Shown: positions 43,266 through 52,689 of the stretch, piece after piece
How positions within the stretch are numbered: the first letter of the stretch is position 1
Layout: each line of letters starts with the position of its first letter
Assembly (NCBI RefSeq): GCF_000513275.1
Contig: NZ_CBVJ010000097.1
Coordinates: 1-64,000 of the forward strand
Direction: 5' to 3'
DNA from: Paenibacillus gorillae
Lineage (GTDB): Bacteria; Bacillota; Bacilli; Paenibacillales; Paenibacillaceae
Length of the DNA: 64,000 nt
Notes under the pieces: model-generated
Seen by the model: the letters and a program-made list of their open reading frames with translations, nothing else
What the model was told of the DNA's origin: nothing
The model's database searches: none
Made by a program: the position numbers and the translations under genes

Positions 43266-44053
43266 AAGCGAACACCGAACTGAAACGGCCTAAGCCGCCG
43301 GGAAGACTGAAGCTTTATATGACCGGAGCACTGCTTATCCTTCTGCTGTGGGGCAGCTTTATTCAGACGGAGGCCAACTTCGGCGAGCTGATCAGCGGAT
43401 TGCCCAATATGATGGATTTGCTGCGGGAAATGTTCCCGCCAAAGTGGAGCTACTTTGAAAAAATCACAGATGCGATGCTGGAGACGATCCGCATGGCGCT
43501 CATCGGAACGACGGCTGGTGCGATTCTCGCTGTGCCGATAGCGCTGCTGTGCGCAAGCAATATGGTAGGCAGCGCATGGATTTTCTACCCGGTCCGGCTG
43601 CTGCTGAATCTCATTAGAACGATACCTGACCTGCTGCTTGCAGCTTTGTTTGTCGCGATCTTTGGCCTTGGGCCAGTGCCCGGCATCTTCGCCCTGACCG
43701 TGTTCTCCATCGGCCTTATTGCCAAGCTCACATATGAAGCGCTGGAGACGATCGATCACGGGCCGCTTGAAGCGATGACATCCGTTGGAGCGAACCGGCT
43801 GCAAAAGATTATTTTCGCCGTGATTCCGCAAATTCAGGCTCATTTCATGTCCTACACGCTGTACACGTTCGAGATTAATATCCGTGCCGCAGCGATTCTC
43901 GGCCTCGTCGGAGCCGGCGGTATCGGACATTATTATGAAGTGACGCTTGGTTTCCTCGAATACGACAAAACAAGCACCATCATTATTTTCACATTGGCTA
44001 TCGTGCTCATTATCGATTTTGCAAGCACGAAGCTGCGGGAGAAGCTGCTATGA
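43262..44053 (+). CDS. phnE: Phosphonate ABC transporter permease
   Basis: A 263-aa inner-membrane protein of the PhnE family with about six hydrophobic segments ([54 protein letters not shown] and others). The EAA-type coupling loop reads [23 protein letters not shown]. Both ends overlap neighbouring genes by ATGA, so translation is coupled through the operon. Two non-identical PhnE proteins form the channel heterodimer. Confidence 0.93.
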   Translation: MKANTELKRPKPPGRLKLYMTGALLILLLWGSFIQTEANFGELISGLPNMMDLLREMFPPKWSYFEKITDAMLETIRMALIGTTAGAILAVPIALLCASNMVGSAWIFYPVRLLLNLIRTIPDLLLAALFVAIFGLGPVPGIFALTVFSIGLIAKLTYEALETIDHGPLEAMTSVGANRLQKIIFAVIPQIQAHFMSYTLYTFEINIRAAAILGLVGAGGIGHYYEVTLGFLEYDKTSTIIIFTLAIVLIIDFASTKLREKLL

Positions 44054-44901
44054 GGACAAATTCGAATCCAACAAACAAGACGATTCCTACAGTTCGAGCG
44101 GGCAAGTCATGGGATACCCTCGTTCCCAAACCGCGCAAAAACCGCTATCGCTGGCTCATTCTTGTTGCGCTTATAGCCGTCTATGCTTGGGCGCTTGCCG
44201 GCATTCCGTTCACCGGCTTTAAAGAAACGGCTGCTCAAATTACAAAAGCGATTATTAGCGGCATTTTCTCCCCCGACTGGGATTATGTCTATTTGCCTGA
44301 CGGCGAGGACTTGCTGCGCGGCTTGCTGGATACGCTCGCCATTTCGATTGGCGGCACTTTTCTGTCTACGCTAATCTGCATTCCGTTCGCTTTCTGGTCG
44401 GCAACCAATATGAGCCGCTCCGGCGCGATATCGGGTTCAGGCAAGCTGCTGCTGAGCATCATCCGCACGTTCCCTGAGATCGTCATGGCTATTTTATTTA
44501 TAAAAGCCGTTGGTCCAGGCTCCTTCGCCGGGGTGCTGGCGCTTGGCCTTCATTCCGTCGGGATGCTTGGCAAGCTGTTTGCCGATGAAATTGAAAATAT
44601 TGACCGCGGCCCGTTAGAAGCGCTGACCGCAGCAGGAGCGAATCGTCTCCAATTGCTATGGTTCGCCGTTATTCCGCAGGTGCTGCCGGGCTTCCTGTCC
44701 TATACGCTGTACCGATTCGAGATTAATGTGCGCTCCGCCACCATTCTCGGCGTTATCGGGGCCGGCGGCATCGGAACCCCGCTGATCTTCGCGCTGAGCA
44801 CACGCAATTGGGACCGCGTCGGCATTATTTTGCTCGGCATCATCGTTATGATTACCGCGATCGATGCGATCTCCGGCTTGATCCGCAAACGTCTAGTCTA
44901 G
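44050..44901 (+). CDS. phnE: Phosphonate ABC transporter permease, second subunit
   Basis: A 283-aa PhnE paralogue with a longer, basic N-terminal tail, then about six membrane segments (WLILVALIAVYAWALAGIPF, LAISIGGTFLSTLICIPFAF). The coupling loop is GPLEALTAAGANRLQLLWFAVIP. It starts within the previous gene's stop. No terminator is evident in the 200 bp after it, and no phosphonate-degrading genes follow. Confidence 0.93.
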   Translation: MRTNSNPTNKTIPTVRAGKSWDTLVPKPRKNRYRWLILVALIAVYAWALAGIPFTGFKETAAQITKAIISGIFSPDWDYVYLPDGEDLLRGLLDTLAISIGGTFLSTLICIPFAFWSATNMSRSGAISGSGKLLLSIIRTFPEIVMAILFIKAVGPGSFAGVLALGLHSVGMLGKLFADEIENIDRGPLEALTAAGANRLQLLWFAVIPQVLPGFLSYTLYRFEINVRSATILGVIGAGGIGTPLIFALSTRNWDRVGIILLGIIVMITAIDAISGLIRKRLV

Positions 44902-45104
44902 TCTAATAACCTCGTTTATCCCCTACCATAATGCGCCTTCTTCGAGCTGAGCTTGCAGTTTCAGTTCCTAGAAGGCCTCCCTATTCTATTGAAATTTGGA
45001 TTTGATAGATTCGCCATTCTATGTTAACCTCAAGGTTGTTATATTTCTTTATGGAAAATATTATATTTCCATCCATTATTGTTCCAGGGGAGAGATAAAC
45101 AGCT

Positions 45105-46568
45105 TTGTTTAATCGATTAAAAAGTTCTAAAGCCGCTCGTATCATTATGGTTGTCGTCATGCTATCGATTATTTTTCAACTCGTTGCACCAGGCTCATTC
45201 GAACCGCATTTGCAAGCAGAAGCGTCCTGCGGCAAAGATTGCAGCTACTATGACGTAATCGTCATCGGCAGCGAAATTCAAGGCGTTCTATTGGCGAAAG
45301 AAGTTCACAAAGCACGCAAAAGCGTTCTTATTCTTGATCCTCGCACTCAAACTGGAGGCGAGCTCATTCAAGGACAGATGCAGTTTCTGGATATCCCTAA
45401 TGACCGGGAGAACAAAAGTATCGTGCAGGGAGAAATTAAATATCTATTTGACGCTTATAAGTCGGGAACCATTCGCAAATCACATGAATTCAATCAATAT
45501 TTCAATCACTTAATCCGGGGAATTCCTATTGAGAAGGGCATTAAGATTCAGACAATCGAAACGGTGCCATTAGGCAAAGAAAAGTCTCTGAAATCAGTAA
45601 CCTACAAAACGAAAGACGGCGTAACGCGTAAAGTGCAAGCGAACTACTGGGTCGAAAATACAGATTTCAACGCCCTTACAGGCCTGCTTGATCTTAAGCG
45701 GATACCGGGAATGGAAAGCCTTGTCTCTAAGAAGGATTCTACGCCAGAATATATGTCCGCAACGTTGATGATCAAGTTCAAAAACGTGGACTGGTCCAAG
45801 CTTCATAAGACGATTCTGAAGGATTATCCGCTGACGAACGTTCAGAAGAAGTACGGTCCGAACACCTATGTCGACTGGATGATTGCGACCGGCTTCGGAA
45901 ATTTAATCAATCAGTACAAAACTACTGATTCGCAATTAGTGCTAAGAGGAATGAATACGCTCAATCAGAAGAACGGTTATGCCATTATGAATGCGCTGCT
46001 TATTTTTGACGTGGACCCGTCCAATCCGGAATCGGTTAAAGCGGCTATTGCCAAAGGGACGGCAGAGGCTCCGCATATTTTGAAATTTTTACGTCAGAAC
46101 ATTCCCGGCTTTGCCAAAGCCGAGCTCGACGGCTTTCCGGACTACCTCTACGTAAGAGATTATAACCGTTTTGAAACAGAGCATATTCTTCAGCAAAACG
46201 ATCTAAAGACGAACACAATGTTTTGGGATAATGTGAGCATTGGCGGATATGGAATGGATCTGCAGGCTACTAAACGGATACCGACAGGAATCGGCTTTGG
46301 TTTAACGGACCGCTATGGCATGCCGATGCGTTCATTCCAGCTCAAAGCTTACGAGAATGTCATTGTAGCAGGTAAAAATGTAGGTGCATCGATTCAGGCT
46401 TACGGAAGCGCGAGAATTATGCCGAATACCGCTACGGCCGCTCAAACGATCGGCATCATTATCGGCCGTGAATCAGGCCACAAGCGGCTGAAGGAGCTTA
46501 CGCCAGATGACTTCAAGCGAATTCATAAGTATTTGAAAAAAGATTTCAACATCGTTCTTGCCGGTTAA
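45105..46568 (+). CDS. FAD-dependent oxidoreductase, membrane-anchored or exported
   Basis: A 487-aa protein. An N-terminal hydrophobic segment (ARIIMVVVMLSIIFQLVAPG) could be a signal peptide or anchor. The dinucleotide-binding fold follows directly: YYDVIVIGSEIQGVLLAKEV (a variant GxGxxG, here GSEIQG) and the acidic strand end VLILDPRTQTGGELIQG. The C-terminal FAD-binding segment is VIVAGKNVGASIQAYGSARIMPNTATAAQTIG. This resembles the family of FAD-dependent oxidoreductases annotated near polysaccharide and cell-envelope genes. The substrate is unknown. TTG start with GGGGAGAGA upstream. Ends at a strong bidirectional terminator. Confidence 0.8.
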   Translation: MFNRLKSSKAARIIMVVVMLSIIFQLVAPGSFEPHLQAEASCGKDCSYYDVIVIGSEIQGVLLAKEVHKARKSVLILDPRTQTGGELIQGQMQFLDIPNDRENKSIVQGEIKYLFDAYKSGTIRKSHEFNQYFNHLIRGIPIEKGIKIQTIETVPLGKEKSLKSVTYKTKDGVTRKVQANYWVENTDFNALTGLLDLKRIPGMESLVSKKDSTPEYMSATLMIKFKNVDWSKLHKTILKDYPLTNVQKKYGPNTYVDWMIATGFGNLINQYKTTDSQLVLRGMNTLNQKNGYAIMNALLIFDVDPSNPESVKAAIAKGTAEAPHILKFLRQNIPGFAKAELDGFPDYLYVRDYNRFETEHILQQNDLKTNTMFWDNVSIGGYGMDLQATKRIPTGIGFGLTDRYGMPMRSFQLKAYENVIVAGKNVGASIQAYGSARIMPNTATAAQTIGIIIGRESGHKRLKELTPDDFKRIHKYLKKDFNIVLAG

Positions 46569-46595
46569 TGTAATAGGCCGTAATTGGATTTAGAA

Positions 46596-46640
46596 AAAGG
46601 ACCTCACTCCCCGCTGTTCAGCGGGTTGTGAGGTCCTTTC
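46596..46640. terminator. bidirectional terminator
   Basis: AGGACCTCAC and GTGAGGTCCT make a 10-bp stem between convergent genes; T-rich on both strands (TCCTTTC on plus, TCCTTTTTC on minus). Confidence 0.88.
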
Positions 46641-46651
46641 GCTTCATGCTG

Positions 46652-49600
46652 CTATTTTACTTGTACCGTAATCGTCTCGCTAAATGTCGAGCCTGCCGCA
46701 TTGACTAACTCGCAGCGGTACACATACCGGCCCGGTGCTCTGCCTTCAATTGCCGTTACTGCTGTTTGCGCATTCGGGGTAGCTTCCTTCAGGCTTATCG
46801 TATCGATCAGTTTATCATTTTCGTATAGACGGTATTCCGCTGCATTCGTTCCCCACCACAGATTCATCGTCACGCTGTAGCTTCCGCTGCCGCTCCAATT
46901 GTTGTGGGACAATACCGCTTTACCCGGTGCAGCATCCGTTACATGAACAACATGCGGTGCGCTCGTCGTCGTTCCAAAACGGTTAGTCAGCTCCGCTACA
47001 TAGATGTAGGTACCGTTCTTTTTGCCGGAAACGTCTGCCTGTACGGTTTGCGCTGCCGGGGAGTTATCCGTCACGCGCTTCGTGCTGATCAGCACGCCAT
47101 TCTCATAGAGCTTGAATTCCGAGCCGTTGTTGCCCCACCATACATTCATAGTGACTGTATAGCTGCCGCCACGAAGGCCGCTTGCTTGCCCGTTATTGTC
47201 GGAAAGGACCGGCTTGGCAGGCGCTCCTGTTGCCTTCGGCGTTTCTGAAGCCGTAATACTGAAAGATGCATTGCCTTGTGCAGAATGCCCGGCAAAATCC
47301 GTCACTGTATACGCTAGTGTATGGGTGCCAGTGCCCAAAGTTGCTGCATTCAGTGATTGGCCGCTACCAATTGCTTTTCCATCAAGCAGCAAGCTCTCGG
47401 AAGCAATACCGGATTGCGCGTCTGTTCCTTTTAATTCAAAAATCAGCTGAGCCGTATCTGTTACATCGCTAACTGCTCCGCCGTTTTGTGTCAGCACTGC
47501 AGTTGGTGCTGTCAAATCAATCTTCACTTCCAAAGCATGCGGCGATTCTTCATTGCCAGCCGCATCAACCGAATAATAGCGAAGTGTGTGAACACCTTCG
47601 GTGCCGATTGCAATTGGACCATTGTAAAGCGCTGCACTGCCTCCGTCAATCGTATAGTACGTTTTAATAGTGCCTGCTTGATCGTCAACTGCCTTCAATG
47701 TGACCGTCACTGCTTCCTTATGCCAGCCGTTTGCTCCGGAAGCCGGTTCAGCCGACAACGTTGCTGTCGTCACCGGAGCGGCGTTATCCGCTTGATGATG
47801 GAAATCGCTGATGCCTCTAGGTTTAAGCTGATATACGCCTTTGAAAATAGCGGCTACGCCGGTAATATCAACAACATCGCCTTCTGCGTAAGGGAAGTTC
47901 GCAAGCGTCAATCCTGTACGGACATCAACCCGAACATGGTTGCTCACATTTCCTTTTACAGCGTCAAATTCAAAAGAACCGGCAGGCGCTGCTGTAATAA
48001 TATTGCTGATTTTCACATCGGTGAGTTGAATAAGCTGCCCTTGCAGGCCATCGGTAATAGCGCCGACTTGGGCTGCCGCTGGAAGCGAAGCTGTTCCTGT
48101 CTTCTCAATGGCAGCAACATCAGCCAGCTCCAGTTCAGTATTGTACAACGCGAGCGGTGCGGTAACCTTCACAACGTCACCTTGGTGGAAGCCGCTTTGT
48201 AATTGGAAGACATAAATGCCGCCCGTAGCGTCTTGCAGGTAGAACGCCTGGCCGCCAAATGCGCCCGGCTCTGTCGTTACGACGCCTTCAACCGTAACCG
48301 TCTTACCTTCTGCTTTGCCCCGTGCTTCCGCTACTGTAATTTTCGCCGGAATGGGGCCTTCTTCTACGGGGAGCGGTTCTGCTGGTACATTTGCGATAGA
48401 CACTGTATTGGTGATCAAGTTGGTTCCGTTCAAGCGGAGACGCAGGCTGGCCGTATTACTGACCGTTCCCGCTTTAATCCGTACCGTGAGGTCCTTGACA
48501 GCACGTCCCTTGCTATCCGCGGTAACGCTGAAATTTGAGCTGTAGCCATATGCCGTCGGCCAAGTGCCGTCATCCTTTTGGAACAATGCGACTTGCGTAC
48601 CGCCGGTCAAATAAATACCTGCGCTAAAGCCTGATACCGTTGTATTGGGAGCCAAATTCGTTACAACAACCCGAATCTGGAAGTCTTGCGCATTCGGAAG
48701 CTGCGCCTGGTTTACGAAGCTGTAAGCTGCCGGGGCACTAGCTGTCGGACCGCCATAAGAGCCCGGTTTGAACGTTGAACTGTCATACCATTTGTAGCCT
48801 GCTGCCGGCGCGGACCATGGCTCTGCCTGTGGCTCTGTCGACAAAGCCGGCGTTTCCATCGAAAGCAGCGCTGTCGGCTGATCGAGCTGCAAGCCAGCCA
48901 CTTGCTCCAAGCTTGTAAAGCTCTCTTTCTTCGAGAGCCAGTTAATCACATTAACGAGCAGAACTCCGTCGTTTTGTTCTTTAAAACCGTCGTATGTCGT
49001 TTTCTTAGCGCCTGTCTCTTCGCGCAAATATTTCGGAGTTGCATCTTCAACCGGCGAGGAGTCACCGATAAAAGCGGCCTTGCCTGCGCCCTTTTTTGGC
49101 TACAGCCACATAAGGTCCTTCTGCAACACCGCCGCCATTGTAGACGCCTTGGTCAACCGCGCTGCCCCAAGCTGCATTCGTTTGCGGGAGGTATACGATG
49201 CCTTTGGCTTTCGTCGGATCAGTGATTGCAAGCGTCGATCCGGCGTGCATCGCTACGGTGTTCACACCCTGTGTAATGCCGAAAGCTTGGTTAGGTGCTA
49301 CGATGTTGTTCGCATTAATATCTCCCAGCGCGTTATAACGGAAGCGGACGCCGAAGTTGTCGCTCAGCCAATCGGAGCTGACTACACCCTGCATAGCTGC
49401 AGAGTTTCTCTCCTCAGCGCTCATGCCTTTAGCCGGATCGGTCCAAGCTCCGCGGCGGTAGCCGTTGATGGCTTCCGAGCCGTCCCAGCGATTTTTGTTA
49501 CGGTCCGCGTTATAATGATCGCCGATGAAGAAAATGCTGCCGCCGCCTTGCACATATTGCTCCATGGCAGCCTGCTCGCTTTGCTTGAACGGTATATTGG

Positions 49601-49958
49601 GTTCAGCGATAACGAATACGTCATAATCCTTCAAGTCATCCAAGTTGAAAGGCGAAGCTTTGCGCAGCTCTTTGACATAGTAGCCGTCTGCAGCAAGCGC
49701 TTGTCCAAAGTCGGAAAAGCCGCCGTCAATCACCCAGTCCGCTGCACCCGCTGTTTGGGCGTGCGTATTGTCGAACAGCACTTTTTTGCCTGCATTTCCA
49801 TTCACAACTTTTGCTTCAATATACGGCGCCGGGTCGACCGGCCCTTCTGCATGTACCGTTTCATAGCTGCGGATTAATCCGGATTGAATCGACAGTACGA
49901 GTGATAACAGGATCGCCAGCTTGACACCTTTCTTCTTAAAAAACTCCAGACCTCTCAT
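46652..49958 (-). CDS. Large secreted multidomain protein (GATase-like, OB-fold, Ig and chitinase-N domains), frameshifted
   Basis: About 1,100 aa if one base is removed from the tract AAAAAAGGG (plus-strand 49089-49097). Before it the frame reads GPYVAVAKKG and soon stops; in the corrected frame it continues GAGKAAFIGDSSPVEDATPK into REETGAKK. Domains by position: signal peptide (1-35), a Rossmann/glutaminase-like domain with IFFIGDHYNADRNKNRW (55-330), a beta domain (370-520), OB-fold (ITVAEARGKAEGKTVTVEG to about 720), Ig-like repeats with HTLRYYSVDAAGNEE (730-910) and two chitinase-A-N-like repeats (YTVTMNVWWGNNGSEFKLYE; YSVTMNLWWGTNAAEYRLYE). Likely a surface protein binding or acting on polysaccharide or nucleic acid. 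ATG 49958 with AGGAGG upstream. Confidence 0.82.
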
Positions 49959-50157
49959 CCCATGCCTCCTAATTTTCGATAGACGTAGTTTGATTCCGCC
50001 AATAGTTTAGCACGATATTTTTGGCAGAAGTGATAGGTTATTGTAAAGGCCAAGCTGGCGCTGAAATACCCAATTTACGACAAAAAGCGACTCGTTACAA
50101 TCGGACTATCCTGTTAAAGTCCATAGTCCCTGACCTCTGTATCGAAAGGCTCACTCG

Positions 50158-50361
50158 AGCGAAGCAGGTTCGCAATTTAGCGAACCTTTCTTCGCTGCAA
50201 GCTGCCAGTTAATCACGCCGTAGAGGTACAACGAACTAAAATTCGCTATTCGTGAACCAAGGTTCACGGATAGCGAATTTTAGTTCGCAAATGCCACTAT
50301 CTTCCACTGCTGATACATCCACAGCGAAATTCGCTTCGCTATTTTGCGAAGCTGCTTCGCT
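50158..50361. repeat. 204-bp foldback element, copy F
   Basis: The best central palindrome: 50232-50287, 27-bp arms matching at 26 of 27 positions around an AA loop, centred exactly on the element. Outer arms begin AGCGAAGCAGGTTCGC and end GCTGCTTCGCT. Further degenerate TTCGC units continue to about 50505. It lies upstream of the large secreted-protein gene. Confidence 0.88.
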
Positions 50362-50553
50362 CGCGGGCTCTGACTGCGCCGAGTTCGCCGAGTTCAGCGA
50401 CTTTCTTACATCTCGGCTTCGCTATTTGCGAAGCTGCTTCCCTTGCGGCTGTGGCCGCCCAGTTCGGCAGCGTGCATATCAGCTTCGCTATTTGCGAAGC
50501 CATTATTATTTCAACAATAGGAGTCCGCGTTGACTCCGCAAATCCTCACACAG

Positions 50554-50582
50554 CAAAAAAGCAGCCCCTCGCGAGGCTGCTC
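50554..50582 (-). terminator. intrinsic terminator of membrane operon
   Basis: AGCAGCC and GGCTGCT pair around CCTCGCGA; the minus strand continues TTTTTTGCTG. Confidence 0.85.
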
Positions 50583-50626
50583 CATCTTTTACAATACTCG
50601 TTGCATATTACTGTACCCGGTCGAAG

Positions 50627-51325
50627 CTACGTTTTTTCGTTCCCCTCATTCGGCGGGGCAAGCGAAGAATCATCGGACTCATCCGCAGGTACGAATTCCT
50701 CGCTCTCCTCCCGGGAATCGACCTCTCCCTCCAGCACAAAATTATTATCACTACTGCTGCCAGCGGGGACTAATGTTTTTCCCGCCTTCCTTAAGGTGAA
50801 AAAGACGATAATTAACGCTAGCATCCCAACAAGCGTGAGAGGTATCATCGCTAGAAGCACATCATTCGTTGCGTTCATGCCGAAGGGGAAGACAATCAAG
50901 GCAGCGGCTGATACGAATGTAAAGAAACGTCTCCTGCCTCTAACGCTGTAGGCTAACCCCACATTACCCTCTTGCAAAGCATGCTTATGAAGTTTCGATA
51001 AGAAGCTGTCCAGCATAAGCAGCAACGCTAGCATGACTGCCCCCGAATAAAATAAGCTGGGCAGTGAAAATACGACTTCATTAGTGGTTAGTTGAATACC
51101 GTTGCTTGACCAGAATGGCAGCAGCTCACTCAACGAAGCAATTGCCAATATAATTGCAAATGGCTTCGCTTTGCGATAATCGCTATAGTAGTTCTCTAGC
51201 GACTGAATACCGCTCCAAATCATGCAATAGCCGATAAAATCAGGTGAAATATCGAAAAAGCCGAGACGAATATCCACTATTGTCAGCAAGAGTCCCCAGC
51301 TCATCCGGTAAAAGGCTCTACTCAC
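50627..51325 (-). CDS. Membrane protein of unknown function
   Basis: A 232-aa protein with four to five hydrophobic segments (MSWGLLLTIVDIRLGFFDI, FAIILAIASLSELLPFW, LPSLFYSGAVMLALLLMLDSFL, FFTFVSAAALIVFPFGM, LLAMIPLTLVGMLALIIVFF) and a strongly acidic C-terminal tail of about 45 residues rich in Glu, Asp and Ser. I do not recognise a family. Start GTG at 51325 with GGAGG 8 nt upstream; this start overlaps the end of the upstream gene when that gene's frameshift is repaired, which supports an operon. Confidence 0.7.
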   Translation of the reverse strand: MSRAFYRMSWGLLLTIVDIRLGFFDISPDFIGYCMIWSGIQSLENYYSDYRKAKPFAIILAIASLSELLPFWSSNGIQLTTNEVVFSLPSLFYSGAVMLALLLMLDSFLSKLHKHALQEGNVGLAYSVRGRRRFFTFVSAAALIVFPFGMNATNDVLLAMIPLTLVGMLALIIVFFTLRKAGKTLVPAGSSSDNNFVLEGEVDSREESEEFVPADESDDSSLAPPNEGNEKT

Positions 51326-52138
51326 GGCTGTCGCCTCCTTCCCTCGACTTCACGTAGGAACGAAGGTCGCTTCCATATAGCTGTGGCTGCATATAAAAAA
51401 TTTGATCTCCCAATGAGCCGCCCTTCTCGTCCCAATAATTAATTCGGACGATAAAAGCTTGGAATCTTCTTTCATCCTTTTTTGGCAGGCTAAAAGTGTA
51501 GGTTACATGAAAGCCTGCTCTTTTTTCAGTTGAATCGGAAATGCAGCTGTGTCAGCAGCATCAATTCCATTCGCTTTTACGTCCAGTATCCCCTGGAGCA
51601 TTTCGGGAAAACTATAATCGACAGCTGCAATTGTTAGATCTCGAGTCGTTGTATAGCTGGCTGATCCGGTCCCGTCCGATGAGGCATGAACCGACTGCTG
51701 CTCCAAAGCCTGCTCCTCTCTGCGATCCGGATACACGATGATTTTGCCGATCGATACCGTTTCATTCTCTCTGCCAGTTGTATAGTGCACCTTCAACTGA
51801 TCAATCGTTAGCGGCTCTTTCAGCTGCTCCATTTCCTCTTTAATGACAGGTGAGACGATTGCTTCCTTCAACTGCAGCCGTCCTTGCTCATCGCGTGTTC
51901 GTGTATGCTCTACCCGTAACAGTTGCCCATTTGGCAGCTCAAAATATGCGACTTCTCTGCGATCATCCTTATTCATCACATAGTATAGGCTTGTATGCTG
52001 GAACAACGATGCCGACGTCTCATAATAGTGCTGCAGAAAAACCGGCTGCTCCAGCTTTTGCATTTTATAATACCAAAGGTTCCCGCCCCATGAAGCAGCT
52101 ATGACTAGCAATAACAGAACCAATCCATATTTCCGCAT
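51318..52138 (-). CDS. Membrane-anchored protein of unknown function, frameshifted at an A6 run
   Basis: As written the frame stops at 51503 after FPIQLKKEQAFM. If the six A (plus-strand T run 51521-51526) were seven, it would read on as IQLKKRAGFHVTYTFSLP, RRFQAFIVRINYWDEKGG, DQIFYMQPQLYGSDLRSYV for 67 more codons to a TAG at 51318 that overlaps the GTG of the next gene. So the native protein is about 273 aa. It has one N-terminal membrane helix (YGLVLLLLVIAASWGGNLWYY) and an extracytoplasmic rest; family unknown. Start ATG 52138 with AAGGAAGGGA upstream. Confidence 0.72.
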
Positions 52139-52252
52139 CTTCCCTTCCTTTCCGTTTTTCAACATTTTTATATTTAAGATTAGACGCTGGAAAAAGATAT
52201 TGGTTTCATAATTAGCCAAATTTATCCGAAACCAGAAATCGAAAAAATGCCA

Positions 52253-52281
52253 TTTACAATCCTGAAAAGGTGTGCTATCTT
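52253..52281 (+). promoter_or_regulatory. promoter of arsR-type gene
   Basis: TTTACA at 52253-52258 and TATCTT at 52276-52281 with 17-bp spacing, about 50 bp before the start codon. Confidence 0.55.
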
Positions 52282-52303
52282 TATTTCCACAGTTATCGAA
52301 ATA
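52282..52303. promoter_or_regulatory. candidate ArsR operator 1
   Basis: TATTTC...GAAATA inverted half-sites 10 bp apart, lying at the expected transcription start just after the -10 box. Confidence 0.4.
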
Positions 52304-52330
52304 ATGACGCAGCAAAAAAGGTGAGGAACG

Positions 52331-52612
52331 ATGGGAGCAGCTAGCGAGGAAGTACGTCAAGCCGTAAAAGTTTACAAAGCACTAGGAGAACCTACCCGGA
52401 TTAATATCGCTCTTCTGCTTATGGATGAGAAAAATTTGTGCTGCTCGGATATCGGGAGCAAGCTCGAAAAGGTGGCAGGCTCAACCCTGTCTCATCATTT
52501 GAAGCAGTTGACGGAATGCGGGCTCCTTAATACGCGCAAAGACGGCACCTACATCTACTACAGCATAAACCGCGAGCTGGCGCGGAGATATGCCCCTTAT
52601 TTGCTGGAGTAA
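52331..52612 (+). CDS. ArsR-family transcriptional regulator
   Basis: A 93-aa winged-helix repressor: KVYKALGEPTRINIALLL, CCSDIGSKLEKVAGSTLSHHLKQL (recognition helix) and KDGTYIYYSINREL (wing). The CC in NLCCSDIG corresponds to the alpha3 position where ArsR-type sensors have ELCVCDL, but the metal pattern is incomplete, so the inducer may be organic. It is followed 77 bp later by an MFS efflux gene, its probable target, with similar palindromes in front of both genes. Confidence 0.88.
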   Translation: MGAASEEVRQAVKVYKALGEPTRINIALLLMDEKNLCCSDIGSKLEKVAGSTLSHHLKQLTECGLLNTRKDGTYIYYSINRELARRYAPYLLE

Positions 52613-52635
52613 TTTTTTTTCGTTGTTATTTCTAT

Positions 52636-52655
52636 ATATTTAGAAATATAAAAAT
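52636..52655. promoter_or_regulatory. candidate ArsR operator 2
   Basis: ATTTCTATATATTTAGAAAT, a 20-bp imperfect palindrome between the arsR-type and MFS genes, shares the ATTTC/GAAAT half-sites with operator 1. Confidence 0.45.
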
Positions 52656-52689
52656 ATAAGGTTGGAGTGGAGAGAGGAGCAATTCATTT

